A stretch of DNA of 64,000 nucleotides from Hyposmocoma kahamanoa (GCF_003589595.1 NW_020653945.1:11387697-11451696), one strand, 5' to 3'; counted from the stretch's first letter, positions 12,258 through 25,100 are shown. Notes: generated by a model not told the origin, from the letters alone. A program made the numbers and translations.

Positions 12258-14183
12258 TTACTGTAATATAATATCTTTTTCAGAATCAGTGATGAGTTGG
12301 TCCACTTTCAATAGACGTAACGTCTCCTTGTCAAGTTCCTGTCGATTTTTAATATAAGGTTTTCGGTTACTGGTTATAAATGGATCAGAAGTACAAAGTA
12401 ACATGTGAAATACATCTTCATTTGTTGCATATCTAGAGCACTTTCTTGCGTGGTGTAATCTAAATTGTTCGTAGTCTTTATTACGAGATTCTTGAGCGTC
12501 TTCTGAAAGTTGTCCGATAGGTAACAGTGCAAAATGATTAATTATACCTTCTCCGCGAATTAATATTTTGTGTACCGAAGATGGCATATAATACCAATCA
12601 TATTTACTGACGTATATTCTTGCAGTTTCCAAAGCATATTCCCCAAATTTTTGGGAATCTACCATTATGCCAGACGATAAAGCTTGAAGGATACATCGAG
12701 TCGCTTTATCAAAATTTCATCGACTCCTGTAATTTCAGCTGAGCAATAAAAAACCTTCTCGCAGTGTTACCGTCATTGGTATTGCCACCTCCTTGCCGTG
12801 GTTTATCAATTTGGTCTTTGTACCACAGTTTTCTTCTCTTATTTCGTTTGTTTATTTTCGTCGCTCATAGCTGACCATTTTTGAAACGACAGGCTGTGAG
12901 AAATATGCAAAATCATCTCCATACAGCGAATCCAGGCGTGCAGTGTTGATAATCCATAACGAAAGGAATTTAATTTTCGGGCCTAACAGTTACATTTTGT
13001 AAATTATTCATTAGACGTAGAGTAGCACCACAAATATTACATGTTGAACTTGAAGAAGTGTCGTTTAATACCTGAGCTACTTTGCCGTCTATCATGGTCA
13101 AAAAAAGTTCATGTTTAACTTGAACGCCATTGCCTTCCTTAACAATCAACAATGGACTCAAAGAATCAATTGGATTTTGAATATCGTTAACAACAGCTTT
13201 AGTTTTCTCAGGAGTTTCTTTCGAAAACTCAATTTAAATAGGGCGACAGAATCTCACAGATGAAGGCGCAGGATTTTGCCAAACAACAGTACCAGTCGTT
13301 TCATCAATTAATCTGATCGGCACAACAGATGCGACGAATAAGTATGATTCTCACACAAAATCAGACTCCTCTGGAAGTTTTTGTTTATACTCACTTTGAC
13401 CAGACGAGCCATCACATCCCCATTTACCGTATAAAACCAACTGTTTCAAACCGTTTTTTGTATACGGAATCTATCATCAATATCCTCGCCGTTTTGTGTT
13501 TTTGTGATAACATTTTTGCACATGTGTTTGTAATTTCAATAGCTGATGCAGGTGGGTAACAGTTCTGTTTACTTATTTGTACTTTGTAATAAGGTGGTAG
13601 TAGTTCAAATATAAATATTGTATCCTGGTCAGATCCAATTCAATAAATACACTTAATGCTTCTTGATCGCTCAGCGTTTGGATGGTTTTAGAGTCGTCCA
13701 TCAATTTTAGCACTGATTTTTTTTTTCTGCATCTGCAGACCTCAATGCCTCCACGATTTTTGCTTCATTACTTTCTCCCTATGATCGCAGCCCTTGAATA
13801 TATGCACCATAGACGTGTTCATATCCATACTCATTAAGTAGTGTAGTATTTTTGCGCTTCTTACTAAATTCTGAAGAATTTGCATAACACGACATGGTCT
13901 TCCTCGTTTTCCAGTTGAAGTAGATGGAATGGAATCGATTGTCGTTGACAAAGTAACAGACAACTCTTGATCCAACCAATCACTGTTAACCCTCAAAAAG
14001 GCTTCTTGCTTTCGTGATGCTTGGCTCCATCGACTGTTAAACTGTATTAGCAATTTTTTTTAGATCACTAATTATCAAACGTAAATTGTCCTCCGAAAGT
14101 TCATAACAACCTCGTAAAAATGTTTCTAGAGCCGATTCATTTCTTCCACCTTCAATGTAGGTAAGTATTAGTTCTCGTCTCAT
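12258..14183 (-). pseudogene. Transib transposase (RAG1-core-like), degenerate
   Basis: Broken open pieces lie at 14183-14037, 14053-13742 and 13979-13779 (different frames), 13161-12970 and 12665-12258; sequence between them also translates to family-like residues across stops. The 13161-12970 piece has MIDGKV followed by CNICGATLR. This corresponds to the region of the second RAG1 catalytic Asp (D708) and the adjacent CxxC zinc ligands. The last piece (135 codons) has HKILIRGEG, LPIGQLSEDAQESRNKDYEQ and NEDVFHMLLCTSDPFI, which lines up with the RAG1 segment holding the third acidic residue (E962). The total span of about 640 codon equivalents fits a Transib transposase. The family call rests on remembered motifs plus the element ends and target duplication, not on a search. 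Confidence 0.85.
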
Positions 14184-14885
14184 TGAAAGTACTCATTTTC
14201 AAAGGAGTTAGAAAAGTATATTCAGTAACAAACGACTGCTTGTTTTAATAAATTTATGAAATTAATGTGTCAGAGCATTAGCATATATAGTAATGGTGTC
14301 GTGTGAATAATATTGATAAATATGATAATTGCAACTGCATCTGCATTATCTTATCGCGTTGCATTGATAAGGGTATTTTTCTGCGGTAGGACATTTGTTA
14401 CGATTTCTTTCATATCTTTAGAAATCGTAAAAAACCGCAGCTGATTTTTATAAAATTTTGATAATGAATACCTACGCTATGAAATAATACAAAATTTGAA
14501 GCTTCGGCAAGCTTTGCTAACAGTCAAAACCTTTGATAAATTTGATAAAGATAGGTTAATGTCTCCATTTTTATTTATGATTTATTTTCTTCACATTACA
14601 CAACAAATTTGAAAAATATCAACTATTTTTGACATTTACGTAAGATGCGCTTTATAGAAATATATAATAATATATAGCTTATCTAACAAAATCAATACGA
14701 AATAAGACGTCAGAAGTTCCATAATTATACGACACAACGAGATGAGTACGGGAAAGGACATTTTGGAGGATTTTTATTAAATCAACGTACCTACCTAACA
14801 TAAAAAACCATCAGTATAATAAAGTATGATATCTAAACTATCAAATAAAATTAAATGTGTATTTCAATTAAGACATTGGTCAAAA

Positions 14886-14925
14886 CAATTTTTGATACCC
14901 CGTTGTTCTACTATTTCCCATAGTG
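14886..14925 (-). repeat. Transib right terminal inverted repeat (RSS-like)
   Basis: Read inward on the minus strand: CACTATG (14925-14919), a 24-nt spacer, then CAAAAATTG (14894-14886). The target duplication CGTCG follows at 14926-14930. The spacer is one base longer than at the left end. Confidence 0.85.
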
Positions 14926-14930
14926 CGTCG

Positions 14931-15591
14931 TAACATTCACAATTCAGTCACTTTTGGCAAAATTGTATCTTCTTTCATAAATCGATAAAACTATCGACAA
15001 CAACTACATAACTATTTAAAATTAATAAGCTTTTATTGTAGTGCATCTACTTTCATGACTGTCATGGAAAAATTTCCATCTTGAAAAAATAATATTTTTT
15101 TCAGATATTTTTCCTGCAATTTTCCACATTTGACATTGACCCCTGTCAAAAGTTGAAGTTAATAAACGAAAACAAAGGAGCCATTAGAAAGGTTTTTTCG
15201 CTATCAAATAATTTTAAATCTCGTTTTCTTTTGTGACTTATAAACAAGTTTATTTTAATTGACGCTAAATGAAACTTCAAATAAATGAGCCTTTGAATTA
15301 ATTTCACTATTTGAATATTTTCGGAAAATTACCCAACTGTTGACTTACGATAGAATATAATGTATACATAGTAATAAATAATAGTAATATATTATATATA
15401 TATTTTACTTAGAATGGAAAAAAAAAGAAAGGAATAGTCTATATTTTACGAACGGACACTGTAAATGACAGTGACAGATCGGCGACATAACCTCTTCATA
15501 CAACGAGGATTTTTATTAGAAAATACAAGTTTCTTGTCAGCCCGTAGCTTTTTTCTTTTGCGCTGGATATATTTTGATTTTTTTTAAACTT
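14931..15591. other. Transib-mRpL51 intergenic region
   Basis: No coding sequence is recognised. The right part should contain the promoter and 5' UTR of the plus-strand ribosomal protein gene starting at 15592. No distinctive core promoter motif stands out in the AT-rich sequence. Confidence 0.4.
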
Positions 15592-17376
15592 ATGGAGTGG
15601 TTGGGGTCCCGTGTCTTGCGAACCCTTTGGACACCGACTGTAAATATAGTAAGGTAAGACGATCGCCAAAAGTAATCTTCTATAAAGTTATCGTTTATCC
15701 ATTCTTTTACTATGAAATGAAATGTTTACAGAAGTAGATATCATGCGGACAAAACTCGCCTAGTGCGGAGGTATGGCTATAATGAAAAACTTTGGTGCGG
15801 TGGATTGTTGCCCAGGAGTGAAGGGAAACCGTTGCCATTGCCAGAATACAGGTAATCAGTTCTATGCTTTGAACAACCCAGCATTAAGATGAAGATAAGA
15901 AATAATAAGGAAATAGTATTAAGTTACAAAGTTCTCCAGAGTACAAAATTATATATTTTTTTAAATAAGAAATGAAACTATTTTTTCAGATCTAGGTCAT
16001 GTGCTTGCTGTATTGCATGTTATATTGTGCATAAACACAGAATCAGTACAGAGGAAAACATCTTTACAAGATTTTAATATATACATTGCATTATATGTAT
16101 TGTTTCACCTGCAGACCTGCAAATATGTGGACAGAGCGCAAAGGTCTTTTTGGTCAAAATGATTACATTGATATACTGGGACCAGGAAACATTCACCCTG
16201 TGAAGACTTTGTACACAGTGCCATCTTGGATAAGAGGTGTTAGTGGACAAGAGTACCATGTGTGTAATTATTAATTTTTTTTAATACACTCTCTTACACA
16301 TTCCAATTCTTAACTGAAAATGAAATTACATTCTTTTGCCTGTCCTTATCCCACACTAGGTGGGGTCGGCACAACATTTATTCAATTTATCAAAATCAAT
16401 ATGAAGATCAATAGTCAGGAAGTTATATTCGTATTTTGTGTGTTATATGTGTTTTACGAACGCACGTTTATGGCGTCATTTCGCGTATTCGCGCTGCAGC
16501 CGAGCTGTAGTGAATCGATTCAAATTAAAAAAACTAAAAACAAATCAAGAAGCTTTTATATTCCATTGGAGTTTACACTTAGAATTTCATGTAGTTGCTT
16601 CATTTCAAAAATGTAACTGAAATTAAGAAAAAAAACTAAAATTAAAACTATCTCTCATCAAAATGCGCGATACTTACGCGCGACTGCAGCGCGTCTGTGG
16701 CGCGTATAAAATACGGCTCTTACACAAGTTAAGGAATGCTCTAGTAGAAGAATGGCCAAAATGCTGGGCAAAATCGTTTTAGAAATATGGATATCTGATT
16801 GTCATATCTTTTTACGACTTATGCAGGTTCATGAAGGAAACATCAAATATTAAATTTGAAAATTGTATGTTTTTGGGGAAAACAACAATACATTTTTTTT
16901 ATACAACAAGCTAGAAGTGATTGTTACATTTGTGTTGTATTTTCACTGTTTTTAAGTAATATGATGTAATAATAGTGTACCAAAGATGTTACTGTCTTTT
17001 AGGTATGAACAATTTGTCTGTAATTTGCTACAATTACACAAATCAATTGGAACTATCAGTCTTTTTAAGTGACACGTTATTTTTGTGTCTCAATGTATGA
17101 AAAAATAATAAAGCTCAAACGAAACAAATTTTTGTTATTATAGTAATTAAAACAATAAAGTGCATATAATTTAAGAATAATAAAGAAATACTTTCTAAAT
17201 TACTTTAACAATTATATTTGTTTTTTTCTCAGATCTTATTAAGGAAAAAGAAAATGTGGGCAAAGTCAGGAACCCCTACACAAAGACCTACAAAATGGAA
17301 GGAGATGCAGAAACGAATTTCATACCTGTACAGGAAGCTCAACAGAAAAACCAAAACTGGTCCATCTCCTGATTAG
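15592..17376 (+). CDS. mRpL51: Mitochondrial ribosomal protein L51 (mL51), four exons
   Basis: A component of the large subunit of the mitochondrial ribosome. Coding exons are 15592-15653, 15732-15851, 16115-16259 and 17233-17376, all with GT/AG borders. They join in frame to 156 residues. The protein opens with an Arg/Trp-rich stretch that fits a mitochondrial targeting peptide. The family core follows: [10 protein letters not shown] and GGLLPR in exon 2, [16 protein letters not shown] and VPSWIRGV in exon 3, and LLRKKKM plus [12 protein letters not shown] at the C-terminus. Intron phases are 2, 2 and 0. An AATAAA at 17433-17438 lies about 60 bp past the stop. Introns 1 and 2 are short (78 and 263 bp); intron 3 (973 bp) holds repeat debris. 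Length is close to other insect mL51 proteins. The identification is from recognisable family motifs. Confidence 0.92.
16330..16400. repeat. Repeat fragment in mRpL51 intron 3
   Basis: The string CTTATCCCACACTAGGTGGG followed by GTCGGCACAAC is a motif I associate with dispersed insect repeats. It falls inside intron 3 of mRpL51. Boundaries and class are not clear. Confidence 0.35.
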
Positions 17377-18824
17377 TATCCGCATAGTATCTTGATAAAT
17401 GTTAGTATGTAAAATAATAAAAACTACAGTGAAATAAATATGACTACAATTACAGTCGTTACAATTTTCTTTTAATAATATTGTAGTTGATTTGAAATCG
17501 AGTGAATAATAATTTTCTTGTGTTGTATTTCCACCATGTTCATAACATGTTGGAAGTCTCACTTTTAAAATATGGACACACAAATATATTTAATTTAATA
17601 CATATACAGGCGAATACACATACAGGACCACTCTTAACATATACCTAGGTACACAGATAGAATATTATGGTATAGATATAAATAAATAAATAAAATCTCT
17701 CTTTATTGACCAAAATAAACAAAATAAAATTACAAAAATCTTAAAAAAAGCAACTACGCTGCAGATACTCGGTAAATATTTTTGGAATTAGAAATTATGA
17801 TTATTATATTAACAGGAGGTAAAAGAAGGTGTCTCAGCGGGTGCTACGCCTGTTCAGGACAGTCGCAGAGCTGGTTTTCAGTCACCCCCTTCTCCCTAAG
17901 TTGGAATGCGGGACAGGAGTAGTATTGAGGGCATGGCTATTTATTATATTATAAATATTTAGATTTGGATCTAATTCATCTAATACAAACAAAATGCAAG
18001 TATATGTATATTTTTTGATATAAATTAAATTACTCTTAATATGTATAATTAATTTTAAATAATTAAAAAAAAACAAAAATATTTTGACGACATGTTTGTA
18101 TACGCACTGGTGGCGCCGCCCTTCTTTGTATACGCACTGGATATATAAAAAATACGAGATATTCAAAATCACTCTTAAAAATACATAGGTACACAAATAT
18201 AACGTAATTGATTAGGTATAACAGAATAAAGGAATATGAGTTTAAATAAAACTCTGGAACAAAAATTTGTTTTGAGTTATATTGGTGGGAGTGCAGCTTA
18301 GCTCTATGACTAGGAGAGCTTTGTAACTTTCTTTCTTTAGGGTTTCGTGAAATATAGGATCTATGCGAATAAACCACAAACAATTCTTGAGCCCAAGACC
18401 GAGACCCAACTTGTCATCGGTGAAATATAGCCACATCTTTGTTAAAAAGTTATCTAAAATGTCATAAAAAGAGCATTGGCCAGTCATCAGAATCGCGTGG
18501 GCCATTTTCCGAATATTTTACTCCATACTTAATCGGACCATGTCTATTTTATAATGCAATAAAATTATCACAACTCAACTCACAAGTTTAAATTTAAACC
18601 ACTCTTATTGAGACATCCTTTATTATTCAGTTACTATATTTACTAGTCAGCAAGGGAACTTAATACATTTTAAGCACAGTTAAACGCATTTCAATACCTG
18701 ATGCAGAAAAAAATATGAACCATAGTTTAATTACTTTTTATTTTATACTTTTCACAATGTTCTTTGATATTTGGTCTTTTCTTCCTTAATTCTAGTATGT
18801 TTTGACAATTCGATCAGAGTTCCG
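17377..18824. other. Convergent intergenic region with a retroelement 3' end
   Basis: This lies between the plus-strand mRpL51 3' end and the minus-strand GMC gene 3' end. About 17675-17900 looks like a minus-oriented retroelement terminus: an (AAATA)n tail at 17680-17695, then CTCTCTTTATTGACC, then a GC-richer body. A 16-bp string TTTGTATACGCACTGG is repeated at about 18096-18140. No gene is recognised. Confidence 0.45.
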
Positions 18825-18830
18825 TTTATT
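18825..18830 (-). terminator. Candidate poly(A) signal of the GMC gene
   Basis: TTTATT on the plus strand (AATAAA on the minus) lies 15-20 bp past the GMC stop codon at 18845. It is the nearest canonical hexamer. The very short 3' UTR it implies is unusual, so a more distal signal may be used. Confidence 0.45.
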
Positions 18831-18844
18831 GTACGATTCATATG

Positions 18845-19129
18845 TTATAAAGAAGAAGTTTTATCGGAGGTAGCGACCGCAGCAGAGTAACTTTGCCAAT
18901 TATCTGGTGGAGTTATATGAGTATACCTATGATTAATGCCCCATTGCTGTTTAACCAAGTCGGAAGCCTTTTCTGCGATCATGACAACAGCGGCGTGCGT
19001 ATGGGCGGCTGGAATACGGGGCATAATCGAAGCATCCACCACTCTCAATCCTCGAATACCACGAACTAATAATTTAGGAGTTACTACGCCCGTCAAATCG
19101 TTTTCTGGTGCCATTTTGCAGGTTCCAAC
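18845..19129 (-). CDS. GMC gene exon 6 (last)
   Basis: Encodes [10 protein letters not shown], then [20 protein letters not shown] and [12 protein letters not shown]: the GMC_oxred_C end with the second catalytic position (His597). The acceptor CTCCATAG ends at 19130. The last 30 residues after the family core are polar and variable. Confidence 0.92.
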   Translation of the reverse strand, partial: VGTCKMAPENDLTGVVTPKLLVRGIRGLRVVDASIMPRIPAAHTHAAVVMIAEKASDLVKQQWGINHRYTHITPPDNWQSYSAAVATSDKTSSL

Positions 19130-22100
19130 CTATGGAGAAATTAAAAGTTTATATTATATTCATGTACTAAAACGCACAAAAACCTACTACTCAAAATACT
19201 AGTGACATGTACAATTGTATAATAAGACAAGTATGGTAACTCCATACAAACGTAGCAACGCGTTTTGAATGTGGGCGCGCCCGCGCGATGATGCGTGCCG
19301 TGTACGGACGCTCACATTCGCATAATTGCCCGTCGTTGTTCCATGCGCCTTTCATTATTAGCAACGGTGTGCGTCCGTACATGGCGCGCAGCGGGCGTGC
19401 ACACATCTTAACTGCACTGCTGCGTATGAGTGGCGTTACCATACTTGTCTTATTATATTATGCTAGAGAGACATGTAGCAGGACAAAGACCTGTGGCAGC
19501 TGTAGATTGTGATAAATACTGCGTCAATACAACATATTTTTAACCGTGTCATAATATTAACTCTTTAGTTTCTAATGTCTATTTTGAACTTTACATTTGA
19601 TAGTCTTTTAGTTCATTGTTGTCAAATATTTTTGTGGAATAAAACCGTTATTCTAAAGGTTTTATCTTATTTATCAATTTATTCCACAAAAAGTTATCAG
19701 AATAAATAAAATGGAACGGTTTCTGCGTCCCGATAAACTGAACATTGATCCAACCGGTAATTCCGCCTCCAAGGAATGGGAGCACTGGAAGAGGACGTTC
19801 GAGAGTTTCTTATCGAACTTTACAAAAGAAACAGCTGGTATGAAAATAGACATACTTATAAACCACGTATCTCCAACAATCTTCGCATACATAAGTGAAT
19901 GTACTACCTATGAAGAAGCCCTAGACATACTCGACAAACTATTCAATAAACCAAAAAATGTAGTCTATGCCAGGTATATACTAGCTACTAGGAAACAAAA
20001 GCACGATGAGAGCATTGATACTTATATGCAGGTGCTAAAATTATTAGCGAAAGATTGTCAATTTGGAAAGGTTGATGCTGAAACGAATAAATCCGATAAT
20101 ATTCGAGACGCATTTATTACTGGTCTCAATTCGAGTAAAATCAGGCAGCGATTGCTTGAAAATCTAACTCTATCTCTTGACAAAGCCTATGATCAGGCGA
20201 GATCGTTAGAAATGGCGGAGATGAATTCACAGAGTTACGAATCTTCAAATTTGAATGCTGTACAAGGTTCATCAAAGGAAGAAGAATCATCAGCAGCGTC
20301 TTTCTTCAAGCGAAAATGTTTCTTCTGTGGGGGTCGCGTGCATCCTAGAAAAGATTGTCCAGCACTCGACTCTACCTGTCAGATTTGTAAAAAAAAAGGA
20401 CACTTAGCTAAAGTACGTCGTAGCAAGAAACAGACTGCTGCATCAGTAGTCGAAACTGAAAGTAATAAAACTAGTGCTTGTATAATAGCGGCATCGCCGG
20501 ACTCGCTTAGAAAGGCTACTGTAACGGCGTACGTTCAAGGGATACGCGCCCAAGCATTAATCGATACAGGCAGCTCAATTAGTTTTATGGATGAGGAATT
20601 CTTTAATCTCTGTCGTTTAAAAAAGAAACCGAGTAACCAGAGAATTTCAATGGCTTCGACTACTCTTACTTCCAAAGTAGAGGGACAAACTAGCGTCTCT
20701 GCCAAAATTGGAGATTATGAGTACAAAAATCTGAATCTACTCATAGTAAAGAATTTATGCGCTGATCTCATCATTGGACATGATATTCTGCATCAACACT
20801 CTTCACTAGAGTTTTCTTTTGGTGGTTTGAAGGAACCTATCAAAGTTAATGTATGCAGTGTTGCTGCAGCTACCGTGCCTGCCGTACCACTGTTTTCTAA
20901 TGTATGTCCTGAAATTAAGCCTGTTGCTATAAAATCGAGAAGACATAGTGAGGATGACAAAGAATTTATAAAAGAGGAAGTCAGGAAACTTTTGGCTGAT
21001 GGAATAATCGAAGAAAGCACGTCCCCCTGGAGAGCTCAAGTCCTTATCACAAAAAATGTCAACCATAAGAAGCGTCTTGTCATCGATTATTCCCAAACTA
21101 TAAACAGATATACTCATTTAGATGCGTACCCTCTACCAAACATAGAGGAGCTGGTGTCACAAATATCTAGATATCGTATATTTAGCGCTATAGATTTGCA
21201 AAGTGCTTATCATCAAGTTCCTATTTTGCTCGAAGAACGTCATTTTACGGCTTTTGAGGCTTTAGGAAATTTATACCAATTTCTCCGAATTCCATTTGGC
21301 GTTACAAACGGCGTCTCAAGTTTTCAAAGGACGATTGATTGGGTAATCCGAAAAGAAGATCTCAAGGGAACGTTCGCTTATCTTGATGATATTACAATTT
21401 GTGGCAAGACCCAGCTTGAACATGACGAAAATCTTAAGAAATTCTTGGCAGCTGCCCAGAAATATGGCCTCACTCTCAACAAAGAAAAGAGTAAGTTCTC
21501 ACAAAACTCTATTAATATTCTGGGTTATAACATAGAAGACAACATTATCAAACCGGATGCAGACCGCTTGCGCCCACTTCTGAACTTACCACCACCATCT
21601 GATCTATCATCACTGAGAAGAGCGATAGGAATGTTTGCACACTATAGCAAGTGGATTCCAAATTTTTCAGAAAAAGTTCACGATCTTACTAATGCAAGGA
21701 TATTTCCATTAAGCGACAATTTAGTCAAAAACTTCAATGTACTCAAATCAGATATAGCCAAATCAAGTATTCATGCAATTGATCATAACGCACCATTAAC
21801 CGTGGAAACAGACGCGTCAGATCATTCTATCGCAGCAACTTTGTCACAGGCTTCTCGGCCTGTTGCCTTTTTCTCCAGAATGCTAAACAAAAGTGAACAT
21901 AATCACTCGGCGATAGAAAAAGAAGCTTACGCTATCGTCGAATCGCTGAAGAAATGGCGTCATTTTCTTATCAGCAAACCCTTCCGGCTTATCACTGACC
22001 AAAGATCAGTATCTTTCATGTTTAACAATAAACTAACGAGCAAAATAAAAAATGAGAAAATACAACGCTGGCGTCTGGAGTTGGCGCCATTTAAGTATGA

Positions 22101-25100
22101 CATTATATATCGTCTAGGCAAACAAAATGATGCAGCGGATGCACTCTCACGCGTATGCAGCTCAATATCGACACGAAATGAAAAGTTATATTCACAATGA
22201 TTTATGTCATCCGGGCATAGCACGAATGACCCACTGGCTTAAATCAAAGAATCTACCATATTCTACGGAAGAAATTAAAAACATGACTAAGTCGTGTAAA
22301 ATTTGCTCCGAAATAAAGCCAAGATTTTACAAACCTACAATTGATCCAGTTTTGATAAAAGCTACGTCGCCTATGGAGAGACTGAGTATCGATTTCAAAG
22401 GACCAGTACCTTCTAATACGAGAAATAAATACATTCTTACAGTAATAGACGAATACTCACGCTTTCCATTTGCATTTCCGTGCCCAGACATGAACTCTTC
22501 AACGGTAATCAAACATTTAAATGAAATTTTTATGCTATTCGGTATGCCGTCTTATCTACATTCAGATCGAGGAACCTGTTTCATATCTACTGAAGTAAAG
22601 AACTTCTTAAATTCACGTGGTATTGCGTCGAGCAGAACTACACCTTATAACCCAAGAGGAAATGGACAGGTTGAACGTTTTAACGGAACTCTTTGGAAAT
22701 CAGTGCAATTGGCTCTACGTTCGCAGAACCTACCAATAGAAAATTGGGAAAAGGTTCTAAACCAAGCTATACATTGTATCAGATCTTTGTTGTGCACAGC
22801 GACTTGTTGTACGCCGCACGAAAGAATGTTTACACATACCAGGCGGTCATCGAATGGAGTATCTATACCTACCTGGCTGACGGAATCAGAAAAAGTATTA
22901 ATGAGAAAATTTAATCGTACTAACAAGTATCAACCTATTGTTGAAGAAGTGACTCTTCTGCACGTAAATCCAGACTACTCCTATGTTCGCTATGAGGACG
23001 GTCGAGAGACAACTGTTTCCAACCGACATTTAGCACCATTGAGCCTAGATAGTCAGATAATGGTAGATGAAACAACAAATATTGAGGCTCTTAACGAAAA
23101 CTCCAATGAAGTGGAGGACCCTAATCCTACATCTCAAAATTCTGAAACCAGATCTTCTGATTCCGAAAATGAGACTGAAGACATAGACCACCCTGAACCT
23201 CCAGCGGACACCGAACCAGAGATTCGAAGGTCTGCAAGAGTGCGACACCCACCAGCCCACCTCGAGGATTATTTTCAAGGCTGATAGAATGTCATAATAT
23301 TAACTCTTTAGTTTCTAATGTCTATTTTGAACTTTACATTTGATAGTCTTTTAGTTCATTGTTGTCAAATATTTTTGTGGAATAAAACCGTTATTCTAAA
23401 GGTTTTATCTTATTTATCAAACCGACTTCAAAAAAGAGGAGGAGGTTCTCAATTCGACTGTATGTTTTTTTTGTATGTATGTTACGCGATAACTCCGGTA
23501 TTTGTGAACAGATTTTCATGATTCTATTTTTGTTGGAAAGAGTGTACCTCCATAGTGGTCCCATATCATTTTGAAGAAAATCATCCACCTCTAAGGGTGG
23601 CTGATCACGCATGAACATTCATTTTTATAAATAGCGCCTAAATTTTACTTAATGAGCAATTATTTTAATGGTTAGTTTTGCTATTCTCCAATTTAAGGCG
23701 TTTTTCTCTCTCAATATACTTTGAGTAGTGAGAACCGATTTTTATTATTATATTTATGTCAAGTCCTGTATAGTGGCGAACTAGGGGATATTTCAATAAA
23801 ATTTGGCAAATAGATTTAATTCCACGTACTTTTGTGATCGGTTTTTTTAGTACTCAGATTAATATATAACGAGCGTTTTAAAATTTAGATACAATTATGT
23901 CTGTGGTCGCAACACGTGGAAATTCGTGTCATCATGGACCAATAAATAACTCAAGAGGTCGGCTAATCGCCATACTACAGATCGTAAGTGTGAAAAAGGT
24001 CAAAATTCCGTTTTATATCTAGAAGGCTCTTATATCAATAGCCTGGAAGTATAATTTATATTCGTAAATGGCCGTGGATATCAAATGAAATATAAGAAGT
24101 CAGATTTTTTCCTTCTAATATTATTCAAGTATTGATCATGAGTTAAAATTATTTTCTGAACTTTCCACAAATATCTATGTGTCATAAAGGGCTTTCATTC
24201 CGGCAATTTTGGTCTCGAAACTATCGAGTCTCCGTCAATTTTTTGGCTTTTACGAGCCTATAAGCATGAAAACCTGTTTTTGGAGTAGTCTTGAATGTCT
24301 TGTTTTTCCCGACCGCATTTTCAAGACCCCACTGAGTCTCGATATTTTTTACCGGTACGCGGAAATGTGGCAAGATTGAATTGAGAATTGGGTGTTACAA
24401 ATAATTTACAAATTAACCTTCCTAATATAGGTATCTACCTAAACTGGCGCTAGTCCTAAAAAAATAAAAGAATAGCCAGTATAATGTGTAATAAGCGCCA
24501 TCTATTTGATTTGTTTGTTATTACTAGAAATTACACAGCTTCGATAAATTGCAGTTTGTCAATGTAAAACAAATTAGTTACAAAAATAGCTATTAGGTAC
24601 TCGCCTTGACATCTGGTGTACCAGCAGGTACTAAATACTCGACTAGACTACTACGCTGTCTTGTATTGCGATTAGCAGTACTCTACGTTGTTGAACCATG
24701 GTGCAAAATTTGTTTAGGTGCGACATTTTTGTAAGTCCCGTCTATAATACGATACTAATCGTTTACCTGATGGTCCAACGTGATCGAGGTTTGCATTATG
24801 GCACACTGCCAGTACTCGTCAGAGTCAAAAGAATGTCGCTCGCAGCCTGGGAATGGCACTTCGTGAAGTCTCGTACCGTGTCGTTGAAACGCTTTTGTGT
24901 TAATCACTTTTTGAACCTGTTGAAGAGGTACTAGATTTTTAAGACAATCATACCAATTACCTGGCCTCAAACTAGGATATTCCTTATAGGTACTATCAGT
25001 GTCAGAGCACCGGAATTTACCCCAAGGCACTACCCAGCACACACAGACCAGAACCAATTTAGAAAAGCTCATCCAAATTAGTTCTCCTCATCCAGCGCCC

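Larger units (their letters stand above)
11859..14925 (-). mobile_element. Transib DNA transposon (RAG1-related), complete ends, dead transposase
   Basis: A 3,067-bp element bounded by 13-bp perfect inverted repeats CACTATGGGAAAT (11859-11871; complement at 14913-14925) and flanked by the 5-bp direct repeat CGTCG (11854-11858 and 14926-14930). Transib elements are known for CACWATG-type ends and a 5-bp CGNCG target duplication, and this matches both. Remnants of a transposase related to the RAG1 core run on the minus strand (12258-14183). The size of about 3 kb is normal for an autonomous Transib. Many stops and frameshifts show it is inactive. It sits between LINE B and the mRpL51 gene, about 660 bp upstream of that start codon. 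Confidence 0.9.
19547..23419 (+). mobile_element. Ty3/Gypsy-type LTR retrotransposon, young insertion
   Basis: A complete 3,873-bp element with two identical 130-bp LTRs and 5-bp target duplications AACCG (19542-19546, 23420-23424). It encodes gag, protease, reverse transcriptase, RNase H and integrase in that order (Ty3/Gypsy order), in two overlapping frames. No envelope frame is present. It is inserted in GMC intron 5, opposite in orientation to the gene, at the very first bases of another repeat (23420 onward). Identical LTRs imply recent integration. The single frame change between RNase H and integrase may be a disabling mutation. Confidence 0.95.
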
